The translations under genes and the position numbers were made by a program. Of a stretch of 48,736 nt of DNA, positions 1 to 7,590 are shown one piece after another; position 1 is the first letter of the stretch, and the number at the start of each line of letters is the position of its first letter. The DNA is from Streptomycetaceae bacterium (GTDB lineage Bacteria > Actinomycetota > Actinomycetes > Nanopelagicales > Nanopelagicaceae), in the NCBI GenBank assembly GCA_007279945.1, contig QYPG01000007.1, positions 1-48,736 on the forward strand, given 5' to 3'. Below the pieces are notes generated by a model. That model saw only the letters and a program-made list of their open reading frames with translations, was not told the DNA's origin and searched no databases.

Positions 1-122
1 GACTTGTAACCGTTTCCTTGGATTGCTGAGTAGTGAACGAATACATCTTGTCCGCCACCATCAACTGCAATGAAACCGAAACCCTTTTCAGAGTTGAACC
101 ACTTAACTGTACCTGTTGCCAT
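1..122 (-). CDS. cspA: Cold-shock protein, N-terminal part (cut by window edge)
   Basis: Read on the minus strand from the ATG at 122, the first 40 codons give the start of a cold-shock domain: the motifs GTVKWFN and KGFGFI (RNP1-like) followed by DVFVHY (RNP2-like) are all present. Family members are about 67 aa single-domain RNA/ssDNA-binding chaperones in the cytoplasm. A GAAGGA Shine-Dalgarno sits about 8 nt upstream. The C-terminal part lies outside the window. It is transcribed divergently from the DUF3145 gene, with a 262-nt spacer that probably holds a long cspA leader, as is common in this family. Confidence 0.93.
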   Translation of the reverse strand, partial: MATGTVKWFNSEKGFGFIAVDGGGQDVFVHYSAIQGNGYK

Positions 123-321
123 GTTTTACTTTTCCTTCGATATGTGGGTGTTCGAGAGATCCTCGACCACGGTCTTCCTCTTGCGCCAGCGATACCGAAT
201 ATGGATTACATGAAACGGGTACTGATTAAGCGTCGGACTGAGGCCAACTGTAGCGCCTACCCGCCCGTAAACCTAAAGTGGGACTGGACAGTTTGAGGGT
301 TACAGGTGTGTAATTAAGACA

Positions 322-375
322 CTAGCAAGTGCTTTAAAGGCGGCCGGGGAAGGTCGCAATCGGCGTCCTTGCTAG
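322..375 (+). promoter_or_regulatory. Inverted repeat in the DUF3145 leader, partly covering the ribosome binding site
   Basis: CTAGCAAG (322-329) is perfectly complementary to CTTGCTAG (368-375). In RNA this is an 8-bp stem closing a 38-nt GC-rich loop. The 3' arm shares its last bases with the AGGAG ribosome binding site (374-378) of the gene starting at 385. Folding could therefore tune translation, or the repeat may be chance. No regulator is implied. Confidence 0.35.
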
Positions 376-384
376 GAGTTTTTG

Positions 385-894
385 ATGCAACGTTTAACTT
401 CACCCTCTAAGGCTTTAGCCGTCCGGGGACAACTGACTATTCATAGTGCGCCCTCTGCGTTGCGACAACACATTGATTGGGCAATCCAAGAATTATTGGG
501 CGCCTCCGTGCAATGCCATTGGACGGCTCAAGCTTTGAAGGCTGGAACTTTCAAGACGATAATCACATGGCGTGATCGCCAAGGTGTAGGTGCACAACTT
601 ACTAGCTCACTACGTAGTTGGCATTACATCACCTTTGAAGTGCAAGAAGATTCGCATAATGGAGGAGAGCTTTTTAGATTCACTCCAGAGCTCGGAATTC
701 ACCGGGCAGTCACTGACTTATCTGGCGCAGTGGTTATTAATGAAGACCAACTAGAGACGGTCTTGCGAAACAATCATGACGAAGACTCGATTCGTGCCGG
801 AATAGCCCAGATTATTGGAAGTGACTGGGAATTCGAGTTAGAGGGCTTTCGTGGGGTCAATCACCAAGAAGTTTCAACGCTTCGTGCGATTTAG
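385..894 (+). CDS. DUF3145 family protein
   Basis: A 169-aa soluble protein of the actinobacteria-restricted DUF3145 family. Function is unknown, and no catalytic motif or membrane segment is visible. In Streptomyces the homologue sits right beside the fabD-fabH-acpP-fabF cluster, which is also close by here (2.2 kb away, opposite strand, separated by the SIMPL gene and accD). This supports the assignment and hints at a link to fatty-acid synthesis, but that is inference. The start ATG at 385 has AGGAG six bases upstream. A TTG one codon earlier is in frame but would sit too close to the ribosome binding site. Confidence 0.82.
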   Translation: MQRLTSPSKALAVRGQLTIHSAPSALRQHIDWAIQELLGASVQCHWTAQALKAGTFKTIITWRDRQGVGAQLTSSLRSWHYITFEVQEDSHNGGELFRFTPELGIHRAVTDLSGAVVINEDQLETVLRNNHDEDSIRAGIAQIIGSDWEFELEGFRGVNHQEVSTLRAI

Positions 895-899
895 CCGCA

Positions 900-905
900 T
901 ATAAT
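900..905 (+). promoter_or_regulatory. -10 element TATAAT for the SIMPL gene
   Basis: A perfect TATAAT ends 6 nt before the ATG at 912, and no Shine-Dalgarno is present. This spacing would start transcription at or within a base of the start codon (leaderless mRNA). No good -35 box is visible. Confidence 0.5.
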
Positions 906-911
906 TAAGAT

Positions 912-1670
912 ATGAGCCAATTCAATGAGTCACCGATTATTACTGTAGAGCGTCGCAAAGCTATAACAATAATTATATCTGCAGTAATTTTGTCATTAGC
1001 ACTAGGAATCGGATTGATGAAGGTCGGATCAGGATTTGCATCTCGCAGTAGCGATGGAATCACTGTCACTGGGTCGGCCAAGACAAGTGCAACGGCAGAT
1101 AACGCCGTGTGGATTTTATCGGTCAGTCTTTCGGCATCAAATGTAGGTGGGGCTGTAAAGTCTGTAGATTCAGATGTTGCCGCACTATCGTCGTACTTAA
1201 CTGCTGGTGGAATTTCAGCCGATTCACTTACTCTCGGTCCAGTCTCTACCAATGCAAATGAAGAGTATGTCAATGGAAATGCAACTGGGCGCACACTTTC
1301 TTATCGTGCAAATCGCGATGTCACAGTACGAACTAAAGATGTTCAATTAGTCTCAAAGCTTAGTCAAGGAATTGGTTCGCTCCTACAGACCGGAATTCAC
1401 GTAAATAACTATGGCCCTCAGTACTACATCTCTAACTTGCCAGAACTTCGTCCAAAATTAATGAGTGATGCGATGAAAGATGCCAAAGTTCGCGCCGAAG
1501 CACTCACTAAAGCCGTTGGTAGTTCACTAGGCGCGCTTGTAAATGTGAAAGCCGGTCCGATTCAAATCACAACTCCAGATTCAACAATGACTGCCGATTT
1601 TGGTGCCTACGACACGTCAACAATTGAGAAGACCGTCACTGCCACAGTCTCTGTAACTTTTAAGAACTAA
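912..1670 (+). CDS. SIMPL-domain (DUF541) exported protein
   Basis: A 252-aa protein with one hydrophobic segment at about residues 17-36 (signal anchor or uncleaved signal), then a SIMPL/DUF541 domain. It has the family's start, GITVTGSAKTSATAD, and regularly spaced strands ending in VTATVSVTF. The family includes periplasmic or surface proteins such as E. coli YggE and the eukaryotic SIMPL protein; the biochemical role is unclear, with oxidative-stress links in YggE. It should face the outside of the membrane. The gene stops at 1670, directly against the stop of accD on the other strand with no base between them. It has its own likely leaderless promoter. Confidence 0.85.
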   Translation: MSQFNESPIITVERRKAITIIISAVILSLALGIGLMKVGSGFASRSSDGITVTGSAKTSATADNAVWILSVSLSASNVGGAVKSVDSDVAALSSYLTAGGISADSLTLGPVSTNANEEYVNGNATGRTLSYRANRDVTVRTKDVQLVSKLSQGIGSLLQTGIHVNNYGPQYYISNLPELRPKLMSDAMKDAKVRAEALTKAVGSSLGALVNVKAGPIQITTPDSTMTADFGAYDTSTIEKTVTATVSVTFKN

Positions 1671-3062
1671 CTAAAGCGGAATATTACCGTGGCTTCCACG
1701 GCGATGTGGTGCGTTAGCAATAGTTTTTGCAATTGTACTTCGTGTGCGATGCGGATCAATCATCTCATCGACTGCACCGATTTCAATTGCTTTTAAAACT
1801 CCACCTGACACTTTTTCATGTTCGGCAGCTAGCTCTAACTCCATGGATTCACGCTGCTCGGCTGGGATGTCGGCAAGTAAACGTCGATGCAACACACGCA
1901 CAGCAGCAACTGCGCCCATGACAGAGACTTCAGCGTTCGGCCAAGCAAAAACACGCGTTGCACCGAGAGATTTTGAGTTCATAGCAACATAAGCGCCACC
2001 GTACGCGCGACGAGTTATCAAAGTAACGCGTGGAATTACTGCTTCACCAAAAGCATGGAGCAACTTGGCACCGCGCCTTACTGCACCTTCCCATTCTTGA
2101 CCTGCACCAGGCAAGAAACCCTGTACGTCAGCGATCACAATGAGTGGAATACCAAAGGCATCACATGTACGGACAAAGCGCGCTGCTTTTTCACCAGCAG
2201 CAGCATCCAATACACCTGCAATGTGCACGGGATTATTTGCGAGTACACCAACAGTGGCACCGCCTAAGCGACCGATAATTGTTGTCATATTAGGAGCCCA
2301 CATAGATAAGAGTTCAATATGTTCAGTCTCTTTGTCTAAAATTGCATCGACAAGAGGGTGCACTTCATACGCGCGAACCTTTGAGTCTGGAACAAAGGCC
2401 GATAGATCTATGTCTTCTACATCTGGATTCATAAAGCCTTGATTTGCAAAGAGTGCAGTTAAGTCACGAATATCATCGATGGCTTCATCTTCACTTGCAG
2501 CAATAATATGTGCAAGGCCACTATTTTTCCGGTGCGCTTCAGGTCCTCCAAGTAAGGCCATATCAATATCTTCACCTGTAACACTTTTTACAACATCAGG
2601 ACCGGTTACAAATATGCGACCTTCTGGTGCGAGTACAACAACATCGGTTAGTGCAGGCCCGTAAGCACCGCCACCTGCAGTGGGTCCTAAGACTAGAGAG
2701 AGTTGTGGAATTCGACCGCTTGCAGAAATCATTGTTTGAAAAACTTCGCCGAAGGCATCTAGTGATGCGACACCATCACTTAAACGCGCACCACCTGAGT
2801 GCCACATGCCGATAATGGGAACTTGCGCGCCCATAGCCGCTTTATAAGCCGTCACGATAACTTTAGAGCCATCAACACCAAGTGCACCGCTTTTAATTGT
2901 GGGATCTGAAGCAAAGATAACTACCTTGTTGCCTCTAATGAGACCCGTTACTGCAACCATTCCACAGTTTGTGCGTGGAACTAAAAAAGTGAATTCTCCG
3001 CTATCAACTAATCGTGCGATGCGCGCTTCGGGATCGCGTGGGTCTAACTGCATGATTGGCAT
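1671..3062 (-). CDS. accD: Acyl-CoA carboxylase beta (carboxyltransferase) subunit
   Basis: A 463-aa carboxyltransferase of the PccB/AccD family. It moves CO2 from biotin to acetyl- or propionyl-CoA, giving malonyl- or methylmalonyl-CoA. Two crotonase-fold halves are visible. The N half has the Gly-rich LGPTAGGGAYGPAL oxyanion region and the C half has PRVTLITRRAYGGAYVAMNS. It is the last gene of the fab cluster, one base after fabF, the same place accD6 holds after the KAS genes in Mycobacterium. Supply of malonyl-CoA for the preceding FAS II enzymes is therefore the likely role. The biotin-bearing alpha subunit is not in this window. Exact substrate cannot be fixed from sequence alone. Confidence 0.9.
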   Translation of the reverse strand: MPIMQLDPRDPEARIARLVDSGEFTFLVPRTNCGMVAVTGLIRGNKVVIFASDPTIKSGALGVDGSKVIVTAYKAAMGAQVPIIGMWHSGGARLSDGVASLDAFGEVFQTMISASGRIPQLSLVLGPTAGGGAYGPALTDVVVLAPEGRIFVTGPDVVKSVTGEDIDMALLGGPEAHRKNSGLAHIIAASEDEAIDDIRDLTALFANQGFMNPDVEDIDLSAFVPDSKVRAYEVHPLVDAILDKETEHIELLSMWAPNMTTIIGRLGGATVGVLANNPVHIAGVLDAAAGEKAARFVRTCDAFGIPLIVIADVQGFLPGAGQEWEGAVRRGAKLLHAFGEAVIPRVTLITRRAYGGAYVAMNSKSLGATRVFAWPNAEVSVMGAVAAVRVLHRRLLADIPAEQRESMELELAAEHEKVSGGVLKAIEIGAVDEMIDPHRTRSTIAKTIANAPHRRGSHGNIPL

Positions 3063-4295
3063 CTAAATGCTCTTAAAAACCAAAACAACGTTGTGGCCAC
3101 CAAAACCAAATGAGTCATTCAGGGCTGCAATATCACCAGCAGGTAGCGCGCGTGGCTTATTACGCACCACATCGATTGTTACGGCAGGATCTAAATCATC
3201 AATGTTTATTGTTGGGGGAGCGAGTCGATCTTGCAATGTCTTGACGATAAATACTGATTCAAGTGCGCCCGCGCCACCCAGCAAGTGACCCGTCATAGAT
3301 TTAGTAGCAGATACAGCAACGTGTTCGGCATCGCTACCAAGTGCGGCATGTAAAGCATGTGCTTCGGCGACATCACCTGCAGGTGTTGACGTTGCATGGG
3401 CGTTTAAATGCACTATGTCTTTGGTAGAAATTCCCGCTTGGCGAAGTGCAAACTTGATTGCACGTTGGACACCGGCGCCATCTGGGTCGGGTGCTGCAAT
3501 GTGATAGCCATCTGAAGTCAAACCTTGGCCAGCTATTTCGCAGTAGATATGTGCACCGCGAGCTCGTGCATGTTCGTACTCCTCTAAAACTAAAATTCCG
3601 CCACCTTCACCTAAAACAAATCCATCGCGGTTGAGGTCATAGGGTCGCGATGCTCTTGCAGGATCATCGTTTCGCGTCGATAAAGCCTTCATCGCAGCAA
3701 AACCTGACATGGGCATGGCATGAATTGCAGCTTCTACGCCACCGCTGACGACAACATCGGCGCGATTATTAGAAATCATTTCGAATGCATAGCCAATAGC
3801 TTCAGCACCTGATGCACATGCACTCACTGGAGTATGAACACCGGCTTTGGCTTGCAATTCCAGACCCACATTTGCTGCGGGCCCATTTGGCATCAACATC
3901 GGAACAGTGTGTGGGCTTACAAGCCTGGCACCTTTTTCGCGCAAGATGTCATATTGATCGAGCAATGTTGTGACGCCACCAATACCTGATGCGATGACAA
4001 CTCCTAAACGTTCCTTATCCATCTCAGGTGCGCCGGCATCTTTCCAGGCTTCGCGCGATGCGATTATGGCAAACTGCTCGGATCTATCTAATCGACGTAG
4101 TTCAACTCGTTCCATTTGCTCACTTGGTTCTACTGCAACACGTGCAGCAAAGTGAACAGGAATAGTCTGTGCCCAATCCTCAGTTAATGAGCGCACACCA
4201 CTTTTTCCGGCTAATAAAGCGGTCCAGGTAGTTGATACATCTCCACCGAGAGGCGACGTTGCACCAAGTCCAGTGACGACAACTCGGCGTGACAT
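3063..4295 (-). CDS. fabF: 3-oxoacyl-[ACP] synthase II
   Basis: A 410-aa beta-ketoacyl-ACP synthase (KAS II) that condenses malonyl-ACP with acyl-ACP in fatty-acid elongation. The thiolase-fold catalytic triad is visible: Cys160 in SACASGAEA, a first His in NAHATSTPAGD, and a second His in KSMTGHLLGGAGALE. The C-terminal glycine-rich NDSFGFGGHN loop is intact. Length matches the family. It lies 19 nt downstream of acpP and one base upstream of accD, so it is surely co-transcribed with them. Confidence 0.95.
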   Translation of the reverse strand: MSRRVVVTGLGATSPLGGDVSTTWTALLAGKSGVRSLTEDWAQTIPVHFAARVAVEPSEQMERVELRRLDRSEQFAIIASREAWKDAGAPEMDKERLGVVIASGIGGVTTLLDQYDILREKGARLVSPHTVPMLMPNGPAANVGLELQAKAGVHTPVSACASGAEAIGYAFEMISNNRADVVVSGGVEAAIHAMPMSGFAAMKALSTRNDDPARASRPYDLNRDGFVLGEGGGILVLEEYEHARARGAHIYCEIAGQGLTSDGYHIAAPDPDGAGVQRAIKFALRQAGISTKDIVHLNAHATSTPAGDVAEAHALHAALGSDAEHVAVSATKSMTGHLLGGAGALESVFIVKTLQDRLAPPTINIDDLDPAVTIDVVRNKPRALPAGDIAALNDSFGFGGHNVVLVFKSI

Positions 4296-4314
4296 GCGGG
4301 GATTTTCTTAACTA

Positions 4315-4563
4315 CTACTTAGCTGCGTTGATAATAAAATTAACGGCATCGCCAACTGTGACAAGGTCAGTAACTGCCTCATCCGGAATCTTCACACCAA
4401 AGCGCTCTTCTGCAGCAACGACGACTTCAACCATGCTCAGTGAGTCAACTTCTAGATCTTCTGTGAAGTTCTTATCCATCTCGATTGATGCTGCAGGAAT
4501 TCCAGCTACTTCTTCAACGATCTCTTTTAGTCCTGCAAGTACATCAGCTTGTGCAAGTGCCAT
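4315..4563 (-). CDS. acpP: Acyl carrier protein
   Basis: An 82-aa acidic four-helix protein that carries growing acyl chains on a phosphopantetheine arm. The attachment serine is Ser41 in the canonical DSL motif (EVDSLSMVEV). It sits between fabH and fabF in the usual order. Unlike its neighbours it is preceded by a 109-nt gap that contains promoter-like boxes, fitting the high demand for ACP. The ATG at 4563 has only weak Shine-Dalgarno character. Confidence 0.96.
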   Translation of the reverse strand: MALAQADVLAGLKEIVEEVAGIPAASIEMDKNFTEDLEVDSLSMVEVVVAAEERFGVKIPDEAVTDLVTVGDAVNFIINAAK

Positions 4564-4600
4564 TTTTAATTATTCCATCCGTTAGCGAGTTCATTACTGT

Positions 4601-4629
4601 AATCAATAGGTACGTATTCTCTATGACAA
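4601..4629 (-). promoter_or_regulatory. Possible internal promoter for acpP
   Basis: On the minus strand TTGTCA (4629-4624), a 17-nt spacer and TTGATT (4606-4601) resemble a sigma-70 promoter and would start transcription about 30-40 nt before acpP. The -10 is a poor match, so the call is tentative. Confidence 0.3.
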
Positions 4630-4672
4630 AGCCGCTTACTTACGAGTATTCGGGCCATAAGTGGCGTAAATC

Positions 4673-5692
4673 TCAAGGCGCAGGCGGCAGTTGCACTACT
4701 TGGCCGGCGTAGACAAGGCCAGCTCCGTAGCCGATTAGTAGTGCCAAAGTTCCATGAAGTTCGGGGTGGGCCTCTAACAAAACATCCATGGCTAATGGAA
4801 TTGAAGCCGCTGAAGTATTTCCATTGACGCGAATGTCATCGGCAATCACAACATTGGCCGGCAATTTAATCTCTTTAGCCATTGATTCGATAATGCGCAT
4901 GTTAGCTTGATGCGGAATAAACGCACCGAGTTCATCCACGGTTACACCGGCAGCTTCTAGCGCTTTGAGTCCAACTTTGCTTACCGTAAACACTGCCCAA
5001 CGATAAACGGCTTGGCCTTGTTGTGAAATATTTGGCCAACCAAGTTCTGCTACACCTTTATCGGGAGAGTTTCTAAACTCTGTATATGCAGGATTTAATA
5101 AAATTGCATCGCGCGAATCAGCATCAGATCCCCACGCAGCAGGGCCAATACCAGGGTGATCACTTTGACCAATGACAACCGCACCTGCTCCATCGGCAAA
5201 GATAAATGACGTTGCGCGATCATCGGGATCGGTAAAGTCAGAGAGTTTTTCTACACCGACGACTAAAACATTCTTAGATGTTCGCGCACGAACTAAGTCA
5301 CTTGCCATGGCAACGCCATAACAAAAGCCGGCGCATGCTGCACTGATATCAAATGCCGCTGCCTTTGGATTGCCAAGCACATTAATTAATTCAGTTGCAG
5401 CGCTGGGGGCTTGGAAAGGATAAGAAATGGTTGCAAGAATTAAGGTATCGATATCGGCCATTGTTAACTTGGAACGTCGAAGCGCGCTTTCACATGCAGC
5501 TTGTGCCATAGAGATAACGGTTTCATCATCCCCGGCAAAGCGTCGGCTCTGAATTCCAGTTCGTTGTTGGATCCATTCATCATTGGAATCAATGCGATCA
5601 ACTATCTCGCTATTTGGCACCAAACGTTTGGGACGATAAGAACCAACTGAGAGAATTGCGCTGTTCGTCATTGCTGGAACCGAGATACTCAT
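4673..5692 (-). CDS. fabH: 3-oxoacyl-[ACP] synthase III
   Basis: A 339-aa KAS III that starts fatty-acid chains by condensing an acyl-CoA primer with malonyl-ACP. The catalytic Cys120 lies in ISAACAGF, the His in IPHQANMRI and the Asn in NGNTSAAS. Its ATG overlaps the fabD stop by 4 nt (ATGA), showing translational coupling. An internal Met at residue 8 is a possible alternative start. Primer choice (acetyl versus branched) cannot be read directly, although the branched-chain amino-acid block nearby makes branched primers conceivable. Confidence 0.95.
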   Translation of the reverse strand: MSISVPAMTNSAILSVGSYRPKRLVPNSEIVDRIDSNDEWIQQRTGIQSRRFAGDDETVISMAQAACESALRRSKLTMADIDTLILATISYPFQAPSAATELINVLGNPKAAAFDISAACAGFCYGVAMASDLVRARTSKNVLVVGVEKLSDFTDPDDRATSFIFADGAGAVVIGQSDHPGIGPAAWGSDADSRDAILLNPAYTEFRNSPDKGVAELGWPNISQQGQAVYRWAVFTVSKVGLKALEAAGVTVDELGAFIPHQANMRIIESMAKEIKLPANVVIADDIRVNGNTSAASIPLAMDVLLEAHPELHGTLALLIGYGAGLVYAGQVVQLPPAP

Positions 5693-6597
5693 GCGTGCCT
5701 TCCTGCAAATTCACGCGCAGCGCTTAGATCTTCAGCGCTCTTGAGTGCAAAGCCCTCGATGTGTGGGTGCGCACGTTTGAGTAAGCCCACTAATGTGCCA
5801 GCGGGTGCTAACTCAATTACTCCGGTGATGCCCATAGATTCAAGGCTATCCATGCATAGGTCCCAGCGCACTGGATGAGCGATTTGATTGATGATGCGCG
5901 CCAGGATTTCAGCGCCTTCATCAACAACTGCGCCATCTTTGTTAGAGATAACTGGAATGTGGGGATTATGAGCGGTGATCCCGGTTGATATCGCTCGAAG
6001 CGGCTCTACTGCGGGTGACATAAAAGATGTATGAAAAGCCCCACTCACAGCCAAGGTTCGTACTCGAGCACTTGCCGGTGGATTCTGCGCCAAAGTTGCA
6101 AGTGCAGTTAAATCTCCAGCGGCAACGATTTGTCCAGCGCCATTTTCATTTGCAGCAACTAAGCCAAGAGATGTAAGCGCAGATATAACGTCGTCTCTAT
6201 CTCCACCAAGTACTGCTGACATGCCAGCTGGATGCAATGCAGCGGCCTTAGCCATTTCAATTCCACGGGCACGCACAAGAGTTAATGCATCTTCATGTGA
6301 TAAAGCACCAGATAGTGCAGCAGCTGTAAGTTCGCCTACCGAGTGACCAGATACAACTGCGACATGTGGAAATGCAAGTGCAAGGGCTGCAATTAAAGAT
6401 GTGGCAACAATTAAGGGTTGGGCATTGGCAGTGTCTTTAATCTCTTCAACCTGCGCACTTGTTCCAAGACGTACTAAATCTAAAGAGATGGCATCAGACC
6501 ATTGTATTAATAGTTCATAGGATTCTGCATCGGCAATCCAGGAATGTAACATCCCGGGGGTTTGTGCACCTTGCCCCGGAGCGATAATTGCCAACAT
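5689..6597 (-). CDS. fabD: Malonyl-CoA:ACP transacylase
   Basis: A 302-aa acyltransferase that loads malonyl groups onto ACP. The nucleophile motif GHSVGE places the active Ser at residue 86, and GAFHTSFM carries the catalytic His region. I take the ATG at 6597. A TTG two codons upstream is in frame but less likely, because a TAAAAT box 8 nt before the ATG suggests a leaderless start. This is the first gene of the fab operon. In Streptomyces a PucR-type regulator gene (fasR) precedes fabD; none is present here. Confidence 0.94.
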   Translation of the reverse strand: MLAIIAPGQGAQTPGMLHSWIADAESYELLIQWSDAISLDLVRLGTSAQVEEIKDTANAQPLIVATSLIAALALAFPHVAVVSGHSVGELTAAALSGALSHEDALTLVRARGIEMAKAAALHPAGMSAVLGGDRDDVISALTSLGLVAANENGAGQIVAAGDLTALATLAQNPPASARVRTLAVSGAFHTSFMSPAVEPLRAISTGITAHNPHIPVISNKDGAVVDEGAEILARIINQIAHPVRWDLCMDSLESMGITGVIELAPAGTLVGLLKRAHPHIEGFALKSAEDLSAAREFAGRHA

Positions 6598-6605
6598 AGT
6601 CAAAG

Positions 6606-6611
6606 ATTTTA
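6606..6611 (-). promoter_or_regulatory. -10 element TAAAAT for fabD
   Basis: TAAAAT on the minus strand lies 8 nt before the fabD ATG, with no Shine-Dalgarno between. A GATAAT is also present a few bases further upstream. One of these probably drives the fab operon with a very short or absent leader. Confidence 0.4.
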
Positions 6612-6730
6612 CTCATTATCGGGATTACTACCTAGTACGTGTTATTAACCACAGGCGCGCAGTTTGTGCCGGCGCAATTACTTTAGTGCCAAGTGTTCCA
6701 GCACCGGGCAAAACCACACTGTTTAAGGCT

Positions 6731-6760
6731 CTAATTGCGAATTAGGAGACTCGAGCCTCC
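6731..6760. repeat. Two abutting palindromes at the SGNH gene 3' end
   Basis: CTAATT-GCG-AATTAG (6731-6745) is a perfect inverted repeat spanning the stop codon. It is followed directly by GGAGACTCGAGCCTCC (6745-6760), an imperfect palindrome centred on CTCGAG. No U-run follows on either strand, so this is not a classic terminator. It could be a processing or protein-binding site between the glycosyltransferase and fab units. Confidence 0.4.
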
Positions 6761-7590
6761 TGAACCTGCGCAAAACCAGATTCACGATGGTTAACAAACT
6801 CAGGAAAATATAAGATCGCATCGACATCTCTATTGCGCCGTGTAAGAATTTTTATGTATTCACCCATTACTAAAATTAATGCTGCAGGTAGTAGATCCAC
6901 GCTACGCTTAATAAACCATGGGGTTGCATGGCGCAGCATCCAGAGCAGGGAGTCTTTTCGCGCACGAGTTGTTACGGGATCGATATGTACAGGGGCGATA
7001 TCCCAGCGTGGTGAGAGAATGTCTCGAAAGTTTTGAGCCAAGATTTGATGCCCATGCTTTGATGGATGCATGCGATCTACATGCCAGCGATTTCTATCAT
7101 AGACATGGGGAATATCCCGAACAGCTAAAATATGGGCACCAAATTCTGCGCCAACTGCCCTCACTACTGCATTGACTGAATTTATCCGACGGTTAAGTAC
7201 CGTTCCTAGGGTCTTAGGCAAAGGAGCGATCTTTGTTGGTTCATGCAACTGCAACAAGATTATCTCCGAACCAATCTCACGTAACTGCATCAGGGTTTGG
7301 CGAAGATTATCTCGTAATAATTGTGGACTAAACCCATTTCGTAGCGCATCATTTCCACCAACAATCACGGCCGTCAATGTGGGCTCAAGAATCAGCGCTT
7401 TAGGAAGTTGATCTACGACGACTTCAGTGGACTGCGCACCTGGTCTAGATAGATTTGCATATACAAGAGGTTGATTAAAGTGCTGAGCCAAGTAATAGCC
7501 CCAGCCCTTTAAAGCTCCATTTTTATCGGCATCTCCAGTGCCGGCAGCTGCGCTATCACCCAGAATGACAAAAGTTGCGACTCCATTCAT
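6742..7590 (-). CDS. SGNH/GDSL-family hydrolase with C-terminal extension
   Basis: A 282-aa protein. The SGNH hydrolase core fills about residues 5-190: block I GDSAAAG (Ser13), block III GGND (Asn80), and block V DRMHPSKHGH (Asp172, His175). It is therefore a likely active esterase, lipase or acyl-ester hydrolase. No signal peptide is seen. The last 90 residues contain a moderately hydrophobic stretch (SVDLLPAALILVMGEY) that could touch the membrane. Its ATG follows the upstream glycosyltransferase stop without a gap. The shared operon suggests the enzyme trims acyl groups from a glycolipid or glycan made by the two transferases, but the substrate is unknown. Confidence 0.85.
   Translation of the reverse strand: MNGVATFVILGDSAAAGTGDADKNGALKGWGYYLAQHFNQPLVYANLSRPGAQSTEVVVDQLPKALILEPTLTAVIVGGNDALRNGFSPQLLRDNLRQTLMQLREIGSEIILLQLHEPTKIAPLPKTLGTVLNRRINSVNAVVRAVGAEFGAHILAVRDIPHVYDRNRWHVDRMHPSKHGHQILAQNFRDILSPRWDIAPVHIDPVTTRARKDSLLWMLRHATPWFIKRSVDLLPAALILVMGEYIKILTRRNRDVDAILYFPEFVNHRESGFAQVQEARVS

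Noticed and set aside
33-296. 87-codon plus-strand frame across the cspA start and leader
   Set aside because: It lies antisense to cspA, shows no family motif and has no ribosome binding site.
6686-6745. Plus-strand peptide containing APGKTTLFKAL, like a P-loop
   Set aside because: It is only about 20 codons, lacks the full GxxxxGK[ST] setting, and lies antisense to the SGNH/fabD spacer; chance resemblance.
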